From NCBI RefSeq assembly GCF_001598855.1, contig NZ_BCZS01000006.1, forward strand, positions 124,001-188,000: DNA of 64,000 bases, given 5' to 3'. Every line of letters starts with the position of its first letter. The first letter of the stretch is position 1. Made by a program: the position numbers and the translations under genes. Below, one piece after another: positions 1-9,773 of this stretch. Under the pieces are notes generated by a model that saw nothing but the letters and a program-made list of their open reading frames with translations, made no database searches and was not told the origin of the DNA. Origin of the DNA: Pluralibacter gergoviae ATCC 33028 = NBRC 105706 (GTDB taxonomy: Bacteria > Pseudomonadota > Gammaproteobacteria > Enterobacterales > Enterobacteriaceae).

Positions 1-147
<147 letters not shown>

Positions 148-201
148 GCCCTGACCGGCGCGACCCCGCGCCGGATATTTGACGCAGAAGACAGAACCGC
201 A

Positions 202-900
202 ATGTACAGACACGCCGCGTTACGCTATTCGCAGCTCGCCCTTCTGGCCATGACCCTGGCCGGATGCGCGTGGATCCCCTCTAAGCCGCTGGTGCAGGGG
301 GCGACCTCCGCGCAGCCGGTGCCCGGCCCGGTGCCGGTAGCCAACGGCTCGATTTTCCAGAGCGCCCAGCCCATCAACTACGGCTATCAGCCGCTGTTTG
401 AGGACCGGCGTCCGCGCAACGTCGGCGACACGCTGACCATCGTCCTGCAGGAGAACGTCAGCGCGTCGAAAAGCTCCTCGGCGAACGCCAGCCGCGATGG
501 CAAAACCGGCTTCGGCTTCGATACCGTACCGCGCTATCTGCAGGGGCTGTTCGGTAACGCCCGCGCCGATGCCGATGTTTCCGGTAGCAACGCGTTCAAC
601 GGCAAGGGCGGGGCCAATGCCAGCAACACCTTCAGCGGTACGCTTACCGTCACCGCCGACCAGGTGCTGGCCAACGGCAACCTGCACGTCGTCGGCGAGA
701 AGCAGATTGCCATCAACCAGGGCACCGAGTTTATCCGCTTCTCCGGCGTGGTGAACCCGCGCACCATCAGCGCCAGCAACACCGTCTCCTCGACCCAGGT
801 GGCGGACGCGCGCATTGAGTACGTCGGCAACGGCTACATTAACGAAGCGCAGAATATGGGCTGGCTGCAGCGCTTCTTCCTCAACCTGTCTCCGATGTAA
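202..900 (+). CDS. flgH: Flagellar L-ring lipoprotein FlgH
   Basis: This 232-residue protein builds the outer-membrane L ring through which the flagellar rod passes. Residues 1-21 are a lipoprotein signal ending in the lipobox LAGC, with Cys22 as the lipidated residue. The rest matches E. coli FlgH almost throughout, for example [30 protein letters not shown] and the terminal [15 protein letters not shown]. Length equals the family norm. The gene sits 11 bases before flgI, and L and P rings assemble together. The start is the ATG that gives a complete signal peptide. Nothing is unusual. Confidence 0.97.
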   Translation: MYRHAALRYSQLALLAMTLAGCAWIPSKPLVQGATSAQPVPGPVPVANGSIFQSAQPINYGYQPLFEDRRPRNVGDTLTIVLQENVSASKSSSANASRDGKTGFGFDTVPRYLQGLFGNARADADVSGSNAFNGKGGANASNTFSGTLTVTADQVLANGNLHVVGEKQIAINQGTEFIRFSGVVNPRTISASNTVSSTQVADARIEYVGNGYINEAQNMGWLQRFFLNLSPM

Positions 901-911
901 CGAGGTGGACA

Positions 912-2009
912 ATGTTTAAGTTCCTGACGGTTATCGCGTTTGCGCTGATGGCCACCGCGGCGCAGGCGGACCGCATCCGCGATCTCACCAGCGTGCAGGG
1001 CGTGCGCCAGAACTCGCTTATCGGCTACGGTCTGGTGGTGGGGCTGGACGGCACCGGCGACCAGACCACCCAGACGCCGTTTACCATCCAGAGCCTCAAC
1101 AACATGCTCTCCCAGCTCGGGATCACCGTCCCGGCGGGCACCAACATGCAGCTGAAGAACGTGGCGGCGGTGATGGTTACCGCCCAACTGCCGGCCTTTG
1201 CCCGCCAGGGGCAGACCGTCGACGTGGTGGTCTCTTCGCTGGGCAACGCCAAGAGCCTGCGCGGCGGTACGCTGCTGATGACCCCGCTTAAGGGCGTGGA
1301 CAGCCAGGTCTATGCCCTGGCGCAGGGCAATATTCTGGTCGGCGGCGCGGGCGCCGCCGCCGGAGGCAGCAGCGTGCAGGTTAACCAGCTCAACGGCGGA
1401 CGCATTACCGGCGGGGCCACTATCGAGCGCGAGCTGCCGAGCCAGTTCGGGCAGGGCAACACCATCAACCTGCAGCTGAATGAGGAAGATTTCGGCATGG
1501 CGCAGCAGATAGCCGATACCATCAACCGCCGGGGCAGCTATGGCCTGGCGACGGCCCTCGACGCGCGCACCGTGCAGATCCGCGGCGCCAGCGGCAGCAC
1601 GAATCAGGTGCGGATGCTGGCGGACATTCAGAACATGGAGGTGAACGTCACCCCGCAGGACGCGAAGGTGATAGTCAACTCGCGCACCGGCTCGGTGGTG
1701 ATGAACCGGGAAGTCAGTCTCGACACCTGCGCGGTGGCTCAGGGCAATCTGTCGGTGACCGTCAACCGCAATTACCAGGTTAACCAGCCGGATACACCGT
1801 TCGGCGGCGGCAATACCGTCGTCACGCCGCAGACCCAGATAGATTTACGCCAGAGCGGCGGTTCGCTGCAGAGCGTGCGCGCCAGCGCCAGCCTCAACAA
1901 CGTGGTGCGCGCCCTCAACGCGCTGGGCGCCACGCCGATGGAGCTGATGTCGATTCTGCAGGCGATGCAGAGCGCGGGCTGCCTGCGGGCGAAGCTGGAA
2001 ATTATCTGA
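912..2009 (+). CDS. flgI: Flagellar P-ring protein FlgI
   Basis: 365-residue periplasmic P-ring subunit. A Sec signal peptide of 19 residues ends at ATAAQA before DRIRDL, the conserved mature start. Typical FlgI segments include [15 protein letters not shown] and the C-terminal [18 protein letters not shown]. Two cysteines, in SLDTCAVA and SAGCLRAK, fit the disulfide that DsbA is known to introduce in this family. The start is preceded by GAGGTGGAC, an acceptable ribosome site. The TGA stop shares its last base with the flgJ ATG (TGATG), so translation is probably coupled. Confidence 0.97.
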   Translation: MFKFLTVIAFALMATAAQADRIRDLTSVQGVRQNSLIGYGLVVGLDGTGDQTTQTPFTIQSLNNMLSQLGITVPAGTNMQLKNVAAVMVTAQLPAFARQGQTVDVVVSSLGNAKSLRGGTLLMTPLKGVDSQVYALAQGNILVGGAGAAAGGSSVQVNQLNGGRITGGATIERELPSQFGQGNTINLQLNEEDFGMAQQIADTINRRGSYGLATALDARTVQIRGASGSTNQVRMLADIQNMEVNVTPQDAKVIVNSRTGSVVMNREVSLDTCAVAQGNLSVTVNRNYQVNQPDTPFGGGNTVVTPQTQIDLRQSGGSLQSVRASASLNNVVRALNALGATPMELMSILQAMQSAGCLRAKLEII

Positions 2010-2962
2010 TGATCGGCGACAGCAAGCTGATGGCCAGCGCCGCCTGGGATGCCGAATCGCTCAACGAGCTGAAAATGAAGGCCGGGCAGGATCCGCAGGG
2101 CAACCTGCGATCCGTCGCCCGCCAGGTGGAAGGGCTGTTCGTGCAGATGATGCTCAAGAGCATGCGCGAGGCGCTGCCGAAGGACGGCATCTTCAGCAGC
2201 GACCAGACCCGGCTCTATACCAGCATGTACGATCAGCAGATAGCCCAGCAGATGACCGACGGCAAGGGGCTTGGGCTGGCGGAGGCGATGGTTAAGCAGA
2301 TGACCGCCGCCCAACCGCAGGCCGACGCTGCGGGCGACAGCGTGCCGCTCAGGTTTGACCCGACGACCGTCGTGAGCTATCAGAACAGTACTCTGACCCA
2401 GATGGTGCGCAAGGCGCTGCCGAAAGCCCCTGAGCCTGGCGAGGCCGCGCCCCTTTCCGGGGACAGCAAAGACTTCCTCGCGCGGCTGGCGCTCCCGGCG
2501 AAAATCGCCAGCGAGCAGAGCGGCATTCCCCACCACCTGATCCTCGCCCAGGCGGCGCTGGAGTCCGGCTGGGGACAGCGGCAGATCCGCCGCGAGAACG
2601 GCGAGCCGAGCTATAACCTCTTCGGCGTGAAGGCGTCCGCCGACTGGAAGGGCAAGGTGACCGAAATCACCACCACCGAATTTGAAAACGGCGCGGCGAA
2701 GAAGGTGAAGGCGCGCTTTCGCGTCTACGACTCCTACCTTGACGCGCTGGCGGACTACGTGTCGCTGCTGACCCGCAATCCCCGCTACGCGGCGGTTACC
2801 TCGGCGGCTACCGCCGAGCAGGGGGCGCAGGCGCTGCAGCGCGCCGGTTATGCCACCGACCCGGAGTACGCCCGCAAGCTGACCAGCATGATCCAGCAGC
2901 TGAAATCGCTGAGCGATAAGGTGAGCAAAGCCTATGGCCAGCAGCTCGACGCCCTGTTCTGA
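2009..2962 (+). CDS. flgJ: Flagellar rod cap / muramidase FlgJ
   Basis: 317-residue bifunctional protein. The N-terminal half (about 1-150) is the rod-assembly scaffold; LFVQMMLKSMREALPKDG and the LYTSMYDQQIAQQMT stretch are typical. The C-terminal half (about 165-310) is a glucosaminidase-type peptidoglycan hydrolase, with HHLILAQAALESGWGQRQ, the catalytic Glu region, and NGEPSYNLFGVKAS. It opens a gap in the murein for the growing rod. It overlaps flgI by one base. The 72-base gap after it holds the FliA promoter of flgKL. Confidence 0.96.
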   Translation: MIGDSKLMASAAWDAESLNELKMKAGQDPQGNLRSVARQVEGLFVQMMLKSMREALPKDGIFSSDQTRLYTSMYDQQIAQQMTDGKGLGLAEAMVKQMTAAQPQADAAGDSVPLRFDPTTVVSYQNSTLTQMVRKALPKAPEPGEAAPLSGDSKDFLARLALPAKIASEQSGIPHHLILAQAALESGWGQRQIRRENGEPSYNLFGVKASADWKGKVTEITTTEFENGAAKKVKARFRVYDSYLDALADYVSLLTRNPRYAAVTSAATAEQGAQALQRAGYATDPEYARKLTSMIQQLKSLSDKVSKAYGQQLDALF

Positions 2963-2968
2963 AAAGGC

Positions 2969-2995
2969 TCAAGTTCGGCCTCCGCCTGCCGATAA
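2969..2995 (+). promoter_or_regulatory. Sigma-28 (FliA) promoter for flgKL
   Basis: The -35 element TCAAGTTC (2969-2976) and the perfect -10 element GCCGATAA (2988-2995) are separated by exactly 11 bases. The sigma-28 consensus is TAAAGTTT-N11-GCCGATAA. It lies 40 bases before flgK, where enterobacteria are known to have a class III promoter that boosts hook-associated proteins after the hook is complete. Confidence 0.88.
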
Positions 2996-3034
2996 CCCTC
3001 GTCAGGACTCGAATCTGAAAATAAAGGAAATCCA

Positions 3035-4678
3035 ATGTCCAGCCTGATGAATAATGCCATGAGCGGGCTCAACGCTGCCCAGGCGGCGCTTAACACCACC
3101 AGCAACAACATGGCCAACTACAATATTCCCGGCTACAGCCGGCAGACCACGGTGCTGGGGGCCTCCAACAGCACCCTGACCGGCGGCGGCTGGGTCGGCA
3201 ACGGCGTGACGGTCACCGGCGTGCAGCGGGAGTACAGTACCTTCATCAGCAACCAGCTGAACGCCGCGCAGAACCAGAGCAGCGGCCTGACCTCCCGCTA
3301 CCAGCAGATGTCAAAAATCAACGACCTGCTCTCGGATACCACTAACTCGCTGGCGGTCAACCTGCAGGACTTTTTCTCCAGCCTGCAGACGCTGGTGAGC
3401 AACGCCGAAGATCCGGCGGCGCGCCAGGCGGTGCTGGGCAAATCCCAGGGTCTGGTCAATCAGTTTAAAAGCAGCGACCAGTACCTGCGCGACCAGGACA
3501 AGCAGGTTAACGGCAGCATCACCAGCAGCGTCGCGCAGATTAACGGCTATACCGGCCAGATAGCGGCCCTGAATGATAAAATTGCCCGCCTCAAGGGCGC
3601 GGGGGAGGGTATCGCTCCGAATGACCTGCTCGATCAGCGGGATCAGCTGGTGAGCCAGCTCAACCAGATTGTCGGCGTCGAGGTCAGCGTTCAGGACAGC
3701 GGCACCTATAACGTCTCAATGGCCAACGGCTACAGCCTGGTGCAGGGCAGCCGCGCCCACTCGCTGGCGGCGGTGCCCGACAGCGCCGATCCGTCGCGCA
3801 CCACCGTGGCTTACGTGGACGATGCGGCGGGCAACATCCCCATTCCGGAAAAGCTGATTACTTCCGGCAGCCTCGGCGGCCTGCTGACCTTCCGTTCCCA
3901 GGATCTCGATCAGGCCCGCAACGATCTCAACCAGATGGCCCAGGCCCTGGCCCACGCCTTCAACGACCAGAACGCGCAGGGCCTTGACGGTAACGGCGAC
4001 GAGGGCGGGGCGTTCTTCACCATCGGCGGCCCGACGACCCTGAGTAATACCCGCAATACGGGCAGCGCCAGCCTGACGGCGGCAGTCACCGACAGCACTA
4101 AGGTGCAGGCCAGCGATTATAAAATCAGCTTCGACGGCGGCAGCTGGCAGGTGACCCGCCTGGCCGACAATACGCCGGTGAAGGCCACCGCCGGCGACGA
4201 CGGCAGCCTCAGCTTTGACGGGCTGAAGGTCAGCATCAGCGGCGCGGCGGCGAAGGACGACAGCTTTACGCTTAAGCCGGTGGCTAACGCCATCGTGAAT
4301 ATGAGCGTGGCGCTCGCCGACGGCAGCAAAATAGCGATGGGCAGCAACGACGATAAGACCGGCGAGAGCGATAACCGCAACGGGCAGAAGCTGCTTGATC
4401 TGCAGACCAGCAGGCTGGTGGGCGGCAATAAGAGCCTCAACGACGCCTATGCCGCGCTGGTGAGCGACGTGGGCAATAAAACCGCCACCCTTGAAACCAG
4501 CAGCACCACGCAGAATAACGTGGTCACGCAGCTTACGAAACAGCAGCAGTCCGTTTCCGGCGTGAACCTCGATGAGGAGTACGGCAATCTGCAGCTGTTC
4601 CAGCAGTATTACCTGGCCAATGCTCAGGTGATGCGCACTGCCTCGACGATTTTTGATTCACTGCTCAACATCCGCTAA
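3035..4678 (+). CDS. flgK: Flagellar hook-associated protein 1 FlgK
   Basis: 547-residue junction protein between hook and filament, exported by the flagellar type III system and therefore without a signal peptide. The N-terminal D0 coil (SSLMNNAMSGLNAAQAAL, then NNMANYNIPGYSRQ) and the C-terminal D0 coil (LQLFQQYYLANAQVMRTA) are those of FlgK; the central part is variable as usual. Length matches E. coli (547). AAAGGAAATCC precedes the ATG. flgL follows after 12 bases. Confidence 0.97.
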   Translation: MSSLMNNAMSGLNAAQAALNTTSNNMANYNIPGYSRQTTVLGASNSTLTGGGWVGNGVTVTGVQREYSTFISNQLNAAQNQSSGLTSRYQQMSKINDLLSDTTNSLAVNLQDFFSSLQTLVSNAEDPAARQAVLGKSQGLVNQFKSSDQYLRDQDKQVNGSITSSVAQINGYTGQIAALNDKIARLKGAGEGIAPNDLLDQRDQLVSQLNQIVGVEVSVQDSGTYNVSMANGYSLVQGSRAHSLAAVPDSADPSRTTVAYVDDAAGNIPIPEKLITSGSLGGLLTFRSQDLDQARNDLNQMAQALAHAFNDQNAQGLDGNGDEGGAFFTIGGPTTLSNTRNTGSASLTAAVTDSTKVQASDYKISFDGGSWQVTRLADNTPVKATAGDDGSLSFDGLKVSISGAAAKDDSFTLKPVANAIVNMSVALADGSKIAMGSNDDKTGESDNRNGQKLLDLQTSRLVGGNKSLNDAYAALVSDVGNKTATLETSSTTQNNVVTQLTKQQQSVSGVNLDEEYGNLQLFQQYYLANAQVMRTASTIFDSLLNIR

Positions 4679-4690
4679 CGGGAGAAGCCG

Positions 4691-5641
4691 ATGCGCGTCA
4701 GCACACTCATGATGTATCAGCAGACAATGGGCGGCATTACCCGCTCCCAGTCCCAGTGGCTCGGCTACGGTGAGCAGATGTCCACCGGCCTGCGGGTCAA
4801 CCGTCCGTCGGACGATCCGATCGCGGCCTCGCAGGCGGTGGTGCTCTCCCAGGCCCAGGCGCAGACCAGCCAGTACGCCTCTGCGCGCACCTTTGCCAGC
4901 CAGCGCATCTCCCAGGAGGAGAACACGCTCTCGCAGGTAACTTCCGCTATCCAGTCGGCGCAGGAGAAAATCGTCTACGCCGGCAACGGTACGCTGAGCG
5001 ACGACGACAGGGCGTCGCTGGCGACCGATCTGCAGGGCATTCGCGATCAGATCCTCAACCTGGCCAATAGCCAGGACGGCAATGGCCGCTATATGTTCGG
5101 CGGCTATAATACCGATAAAGCCCCCTTTACCGCCGACGGAAAATACGTTGGCGGCAGTGCGAACGTTGAACAGCAGGTGGACAGCGCCCGTTCGATGGTG
5201 ATTGGCCACACCGGCAGCAGCATCTTTGATTCCGTCACCAGTAATGCGGTGAAGGAGCCGGACGGCTCGGCGCCGGAAACCAATCTCTTTGCCATGCTCG
5301 ATAGCGCCATCGCCGCGCTAAAGACCCCGGTTGCCGGTGACGAGGCGGCGCAGGCAACCGCCGGGGCCGCCGTGGATAAAACTAACCGCGGCCTGCGCAA
5401 CGCGCTCAACAACGTGCTGACCGTGCGCTCTGAGATAGGCACCCAGCTCAGCGAGCTCGACCGGCTCGACGCGCTGGGCAGCAGCCGGGCGCTGAGCCAG
5501 GAGCAGCAGATGAGCACGCTGGTGAACGTGGACTGGAATTCGACTATCTCCAACTACTATATGCAGCAGGCGGCGCTGAAGGCGTCCTACAAAGCCTTCA
5601 GCGATATGCAGGGAATGTCGCTTTTTGAGCTGAATAAATAA
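4691..5641 (+). CDS. flgL: Flagellar hook-associated protein 3 FlgL
   Basis: 316-residue hook-filament junction protein, homologous to the ends of flagellin. The N-terminal MRVSTLMMYQQTMGGI and RVNRPSDDPIAASQAV segments and the C-terminal QQAALKASYKAFSDMQGMS segment form the paired D0/D1 coils. Length is one residue shorter than in E. coli. It ends the flg transcription unit, and a strong terminator follows within 60 bases. GGGAGAAGCCG before the ATG is a good ribosome site. Confidence 0.97.
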   Translation: MRVSTLMMYQQTMGGITRSQSQWLGYGEQMSTGLRVNRPSDDPIAASQAVVLSQAQAQTSQYASARTFASQRISQEENTLSQVTSAIQSAQEKIVYAGNGTLSDDDRASLATDLQGIRDQILNLANSQDGNGRYMFGGYNTDKAPFTADGKYVGGSANVEQQVDSARSMVIGHTGSSIFDSVTSNAVKEPDGSAPETNLFAMLDSAIAALKTPVAGDEAAQATAGAAVDKTNRGLRNALNNVLTVRSEIGTQLSELDRLDALGSSRALSQEQQMSTLVNVDWNSTISNYYMQQAALKASYKAFSDMQGMSLFELNK

Positions 5642-5668
5642 GTTAATCTCAACACAGTATTGCCTCTT

Positions 5669-5703
5669 ACCGCGACGTAGCCCTGCTCCGCCGCGGTTTT
5701 TTT
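5669..5703 (+). terminator. Terminator after flgL
   Basis: ACCGCG (5669-5674) pairs with CGCGGT (5692-5697) and is followed by a run of T residues to 5703. It is placed to end the flg operon before the convergent rne gene. Confidence 0.7.
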
Positions 5704-5730
5704 ATGTTCAGCGCGCTGAACATAAAAAAA
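5697..5730. terminator. Perfect 34-bp palindrome between flgL and rne
   Basis: Seven T residues, a 20-base palindrome centred on GCGCGC, then seven A residues give a perfect 34-bp inverted repeat. Read from either side it is a GC-centred hairpin followed by a U run, so it can terminate both flgL and rne transcripts. It overlaps the T run of the flgL hairpin on one side and of the rne hairpin on the other. Confidence 0.8.
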
Positions 5731-5750
5731 CCGCCTTCCGGAGAAGGCGG
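5724..5750 (-). terminator. Terminator after rne
   Basis: Read on the minus strand, CCGCCTTC pairs with GAAGGCGG (5731-5738 with 5743-5750; loop CGGA as read on the plus strand), followed by seven U residues (5730 down to 5724). It lies 28 bases after the rne stop. Confidence 0.85.
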
Positions 5751-5777
5751 CTTTTGCGCTGGCTGACAGAGCGTAAA

Positions 5778-8700
5778 TTACTCGGTCGGCTGCGGACGGG
5801 TCGGACCGGCGGTGGCGACGCGGGTCGCGCTGTGGCCGCCTGCGGTGCCTTTACCGTCGAAGGCAAAGTCCGGGCGCACCCAGTCGCTGTGGCGCGGGGC
5901 TTCCGGCACGTACTCCGGCGCCGGAGCGCGGGTCATCGGCGCATCGGCGTAGCCGCCGGCAGCCGGCGCGGCGGTTTTGACCGGCGCGGCAGGGGCTTCT
6001 ACTTTCGCTGCTGGCTGAACTTCGGCGGCTGGCGCAGCTTCCGCGACCGGCTCGACGTGCTGCAGCGGAGCAGGCTCGGCGGCAGGCGCGGTGTCGACGG
6101 CAGGCTCTGCCACTGGCTCGGCAGTCGCTTCGGCAGCGGTCTCGGCTGGCGCCTCTGCGTCAGCCTGCGCCTCAGCTTCAGCCGGGGCTGCGGCAACCGC
6201 TTCTTCTGCGGTCGCTTCGGCAACGGCCTCGTCTTCGCGGGCAATGACCTGCGGAACTTCATCTACCGGCGCGGCGATGGCTTCCGGATGCGCGGTTTCC
6301 ACAACCGGAGCGGCCTCAACGACTGCAGGCGCTACTGCGGCGGCCTCGGTGACGACAGGCTCGGTCACGGGTGCGGCAGTTTCGGCAGCGGTCGGCAGAA
6401 TAGCGGCGTCTTCAGCGGCCGGCTGGGCGGCTTCTGGCTTGCGGACCTCTTCTGCGGCCATCTCCTCCTGGCTACGGGCAACCGGATAGCTGATCCACAC
6501 TTTACCGGACGCCATTTCCGGCGATGCGCAGGCAAACTCAACCGGCATCGGCGACTGGCTCGGATAGCGTTCGTCGCGGTAGCGGCGGCGGCGCTGACCG
6601 CTGACGCGCAGGTGGCGCGGCGAGCGGCGGGAGCGGCGCGGCATGCCGGCAGACTCGCGGCCATCGGCGCTATCGTCCTGCTCCGCCGGCGCATCCACTA
6701 CCGCTGGCAGGTCAACCTTCGCCAGCTCGGTGCGCTGCGCCGGAGCCTGTGCTGCCTGTGCAGCTTCAGCGGCCTGCGCGGCTTCTGCGGCGTGGGCGGC
6801 TTCGGCTATCTCGGCGACAGACAGAATGCGAACTTTCTGATCCAGCTGACGCGGCTTGCGGCGCGGCATGGTCTGAACGCGCTCTTCGCGATCGCTTTCC
6901 TGGACCGCCTGGGCGACCAGCTGCTCGTCGCGGGTTTGTGCTTTGACTTCCGGAGAGGCCTGGCGCTTATCGTCGCCGGTGCGGCGGCGGCGCTCGCGGC
7001 GCGGCGGCTGCTCGTCGCGGCTCTTCGCGCTGTCGGTATCGTCAGCCGGCGTCTGCTGGCGCGACTCGCGCACCTCCGCATTCTGCTGCTGGCGGTCGCG
7101 GCGGTTGCGGCGGTTCTCTTCGCGGCCTTCGCTGCTGTCGCGACGCTCGCTGCGGTCGTTACGCTCGCTGCGGTCATTGCGCTCGCCGCGATCGTTGCGC
7201 TCGCTACGGTCGTTGCGGTCGCCGCGTTCATTGCGGTCGCGGCGGCCGTTCTGACGTGGACGACGGCGCTCCTGCGGCTGCGGACGCTCCGCTTTCTCTT
7301 CTTTCTTCTCCGGCTGCGGCTCGGCGACGGCTTCTTCGCTGCCGCCGAAGATCTTCTTCAGGGCGGCGCAGATGCGCGACAGCAGGCCAGGCGCAGCGGC
7401 AGCGGCTGCCGGAGCAGCGGCCTTCGGCGCGGCGGCCGGGGCAACTGGCGCCTCAGAAACCGGCGCAGGCGGCGCGTCAGGCATCACGAAGGCGGCCAGG
7501 GCAGGCTGCTCCGGGCGCTTGCGCTCCGCAGGCTCATCTTCAGACGGCAGGGCCATCTCCTCTTCGTGCAGCTTCGGCAGCAGATAGCTCAGGGTTGAGG
7601 TCTCTTCGCCCTTACGTACGCGCAGCACGGAGTAGTGCGGGGTTTCCATCTGGTCGTTCGGCACCACGATGCAGCGCACGCCGCCCTGACGGGTTTCGAT
7701 GGCGCTGATGGCCGCACGCTTTTCGTTAAGCAGGTAGGAGGCAACCTGCACCGGCACGATGGCGTGAACCTCTTTGGTGTTCTCCTTCAGCGCTTCTTCT
7801 TCGATCAGGCGCAGAATAGAGAGCGCCAGCGATTCATTGTCGCGGATGGTGCCGGTACCGCTGCAGCGCGGGCAGACGTGGTGGCTGGACTCGCCGAGCG
7901 ACGGGCTCAGGCGCTGGCGGGACATCTCCAGCAGGCCGAAGCGCGAAATGTGGCTGATCTGAATGCGGGCGCGGTCCTGACGGACGGCTTCGCGCAGGCG
8001 GTTTTCCACCGCGCGCTGGTGGCGCACCGGCGTCATGTCGATAAAGTCGATAACGATCAGGCCGCCGAGGTCGCGCAGGCGCAGCTGGCGGGCGATTTCA
8101 TCCGCCGCTTCCAGGTTAGTGTTGTAGGCCGTCTCTTCAATGTCGCCGCCGCGGGTGGCGCGGGCGGAGTTGATGTCGATGGCGGTCAGCGCCTCGGTGC
8201 TGTCGATGACGATGGAGCCGCCGGACGGCAGGCGCACTTCGCGCTGGAAGGCGGACTCAATCTGCGATTCGATCTGGTAGTGGCTGAACAGCGGGATTTC
8301 ACCGGTGTAGAGCTTGATTTTGCTGCTGAAATCCGGACGACCCAGCGCGGCAATGTGCTGGCGGGCCAGCTCAAGCACTTTCGGGTTATCGATAAGGATT
8401 TCGCCGATATCCTGGCGCAGATAGTCGCGGAAGGCGCGAACAATCACATTACTTTCCTGATGGATCAGGAACGGCGCAGGGCGGCTTTCGGCGGCTTTCT
8501 GAATCGCTTCCCAGTGCTTCATGCGGAAGCTCAGATCCCACTGCAGGGCTTCGGCGGATTTTCCGACGCCGGCGGTGCGGACAATCAGGCCCATGCCGTC
8601 AGGCAGCTGCAGGCTGGAGAGCGCTTCTTTCAGTTCGGTGCGATCGTCGCCTTCGATACGGCGAGAGATACCGCCCGCGCGCGGGTTGTTCGGCATCAGC

Positions 8701-9083
8701 ACCAGGTAGCTACCCGCCAGGCTAATAAAGGTGGTCAGCGCCGCGCCTTTGTTGCCGCGCTCTTCTTTATCAATCTGGACGATAACTTCCTGACCTTCGC
8801 GCAGCACGTCTTTGATGTTGGGACGGCCGTGCGCGCTGTAGTTAGCGGGGAAGTATTCGCGGGCGATTTCTTTGAGAGGGAGAAAGCCGTGGCGCTCGGC
8901 ACCGTAGTCTACGAATGCGGCCTCCAGGCTGGGTTCAATGCGGGTAATTTTGCCTTTGTAGATGTTCGCTTTTTTCTGCTCGTGGCCCGGACTTTCGATA
9001 TCCAGGTCGTACAGACGCTGCCCATCCACCAGGGCGACACGCAACTCCTCTTGCTGAGTTGCGTTGATTAACATTCTTTTCAT
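5778..9083 (-). CDS. rne: Ribonuclease E
   Basis: 1101-residue endoribonuclease, the core of the RNA degradosome and of rRNA, tRNA and sRNA-guided processing. The catalytic half (about 1-520) has the S1 RNA-binding region, the DNase I-like metal site ([14 protein letters not shown] and LIVIDFIDM) and the zinc-link CPRCSG near residue 405. The C-terminal half is long, low in complexity and arginine/proline/alanine rich, with RNA-binding stretches, the conserved [17 protein letters not shown] block near the helicase/enolase sites, and the terminal [20 protein letters not shown] block (PNPase end). It is about 40 residues longer than E. coli RNase E, partly through an expanded hexapeptide repeat. 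A long leader allows autoregulation. Confidence 0.97.
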   Translation of the reverse strand: MKRMLINATQQEELRVALVDGQRLYDLDIESPGHEQKKANIYKGKITRIEPSLEAAFVDYGAERHGFLPLKEIAREYFPANYSAHGRPNIKDVLREGQEVIVQIDKEERGNKGAALTTFISLAGSYLVLMPNNPRAGGISRRIEGDDRTELKEALSSLQLPDGMGLIVRTAGVGKSAEALQWDLSFRMKHWEAIQKAAESRPAPFLIHQESNVIVRAFRDYLRQDIGEILIDNPKVLELARQHIAALGRPDFSSKIKLYTGEIPLFSHYQIESQIESAFQREVRLPSGGSIVIDSTEALTAIDINSARATRGGDIEETAYNTNLEAADEIARQLRLRDLGGLIVIDFIDMTPVRHQRAVENRLREAVRQDRARIQISHISRFGLLEMSRQRLSPSLGESSHHVCPRCSGTGTIRDNESLALSILRLIEEEALKENTKEVHAIVPVQVASYLLNEKRAAISAIETRQGGVRCIVVPNDQMETPHYSVLRVRKGEETSTLSYLLPKLHEEEMALPSEDEPAERKRPEQPALAAFVMPDAPPAPVSEAPVAPAAAPKAAAPAAAAAAPGLLSRICAALKKIFGGSEEAVAEPQPEKKEEKAERPQPQERRRPRQNGRRDRNERGDRNDRSERNDRGERNDRSERNDRSERRDSSEGREENRRNRRDRQQQNAEVRESRQQTPADDTDSAKSRDEQPPRRERRRRTGDDKRQASPEVKAQTRDEQLVAQAVQESDREERVQTMPRRKPRQLDQKVRILSVAEIAEAAHAAEAAQAAEAAQAAQAPAQRTELAKVDLPAVVDAPAEQDDSADGRESAGMPRRSRRSPRHLRVSGQRRRRYRDERYPSQSPMPVEFACASPEMASGKVWISYPVARSQEEMAAEEVRKPEAAQPAAEDAAILPTAAETAAPVTEPVVTEAAAVAPAVVEAAPVVETAHPEAIAAPVDEVPQVIAREDEAVAEATAEEAVAAAPAEAEAQADAEAPAETAAEATAEPVAEPAVDTAPAAEPAPLQHVEPVAEAAPAAEVQPAAKVEAPAAPVKTAAPAAGGYADAPMTRAPAPEYVPEAPRHSDWVRPDFAFDGKGTAGGHSATRVATAGPTRPQPTE
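7135..7240 (-). repeat. Hexapeptide-coding tandem repeat inside rne
   Basis: About six imperfect 18-base units encode [30 protein letters not shown] and RRDSSE, around residues 615-649 of RNase E. The E. coli protein has only a short, irregular version of this arginine-acidic stretch. The repeat lies in the disordered arginine-rich part and looks like a local replication-slippage expansion that keeps the frame. Confidence 0.75.
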
Positions 9084-9444
9084 CGTAACTTACTCATTAT
9101 TCTTACATTGACGACTAAGCTACGGGCAGAGTTTTCCTTGCCGGGGGGAAACCGATGGCCTCGTGACTATTCACGTCGCCAACCTCACGGTTGTCGCTCG
9201 CTTAAGAGGCGCAGAGTGTCGGTAGCCTGCGTTTCAAACGGAAACACAGCGCAATTATTCAGGGGGAACAGCCTGGGATACAGTCTCCAGAGAAGGTTCC
9301 ATCCGTACTCATCTCTTTTCAAGTCGCAGGTGCGTTTCACCTGCTGACTCCAGTCACATACTGGAGTAGCGCCTGGAGAACCAGGTTCGCCGCCCGTCTG
9401 CGGCTTGAAGTTCAGAGTATTAGCCGGTAAGGACTGCAACCCGC
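9084..9444 (-). promoter_or_regulatory. rne 5' leader (RNase E autoregulatory element)
   Basis: No gene fits here on the plus strand. In E. coli the rne mRNA begins about 361 bases before the ATG and its leader hairpins bind RNase E to trigger its own decay. The same region here carries clear stems: GCAGGTG/CACCTGC (9326-9332 with 9338-9344), ACTCCAG/CTGGAGT (9347-9353 with 9361-9367) and CCTGG/CCAGG (9372-9376 with 9381-9385). The upstream end is taken from the E. coli distance and was not read from a promoter. Confidence 0.7.
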
Positions 9445-9524
9445 AGCCCGCTAACTGTCTGAAAGATAAAAATGTCTTACGCCATTGCTGCATAAATAAT
9501 CGTTCAGACAAAACTGGTCATTCC

Positions 9525-9553
9525 GCTACAGGCTTGTTCATACAAGTTATAAT
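9525..9553 (+). promoter_or_regulatory. Candidate rluC promoter in the rne-rluC divergent region
   Basis: A consensus -10 TATAAT lies at 9548-9553 with a weak -35 GCTACA (9525-9530) 17 bases upstream. It is 220 bases before rluC. The remainder of 9445-9773 holds a small TTCAC/GTGAA hairpin near 9640 and no convincing gene. The rne promoters on the other strand should also lie here but could not be assigned. Confidence 0.5.
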
Positions 9554-9773
9554 ACGGAAAACCGCATCATTATTCCCTGCGAACCCGCTGATAGCAAGAT
9601 GACTTTTACCATTTATCACCCGGTTACTCACAGTTTCTTCACTTTGGTGAACCGATTGCTTTAATAAGCAGCAGTTAACTCTGAGACAGTGAAAAAGGAG
9701 TACCGTCTAAGAAGATAGTATAAGCACAGAAATGAGTGGCGCGAATCTTCACGCCTCTTTAGAATCGCCACCC

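Noticed and set aside
5754-9071. Long plus-strand open frames (614 and 478 codons) opposite rne
   Set aside because: They mirror the GC-rich codon pattern of rne, encode low-complexity arginine/alanine-rich sequence, and rne matches a known family over its whole length.
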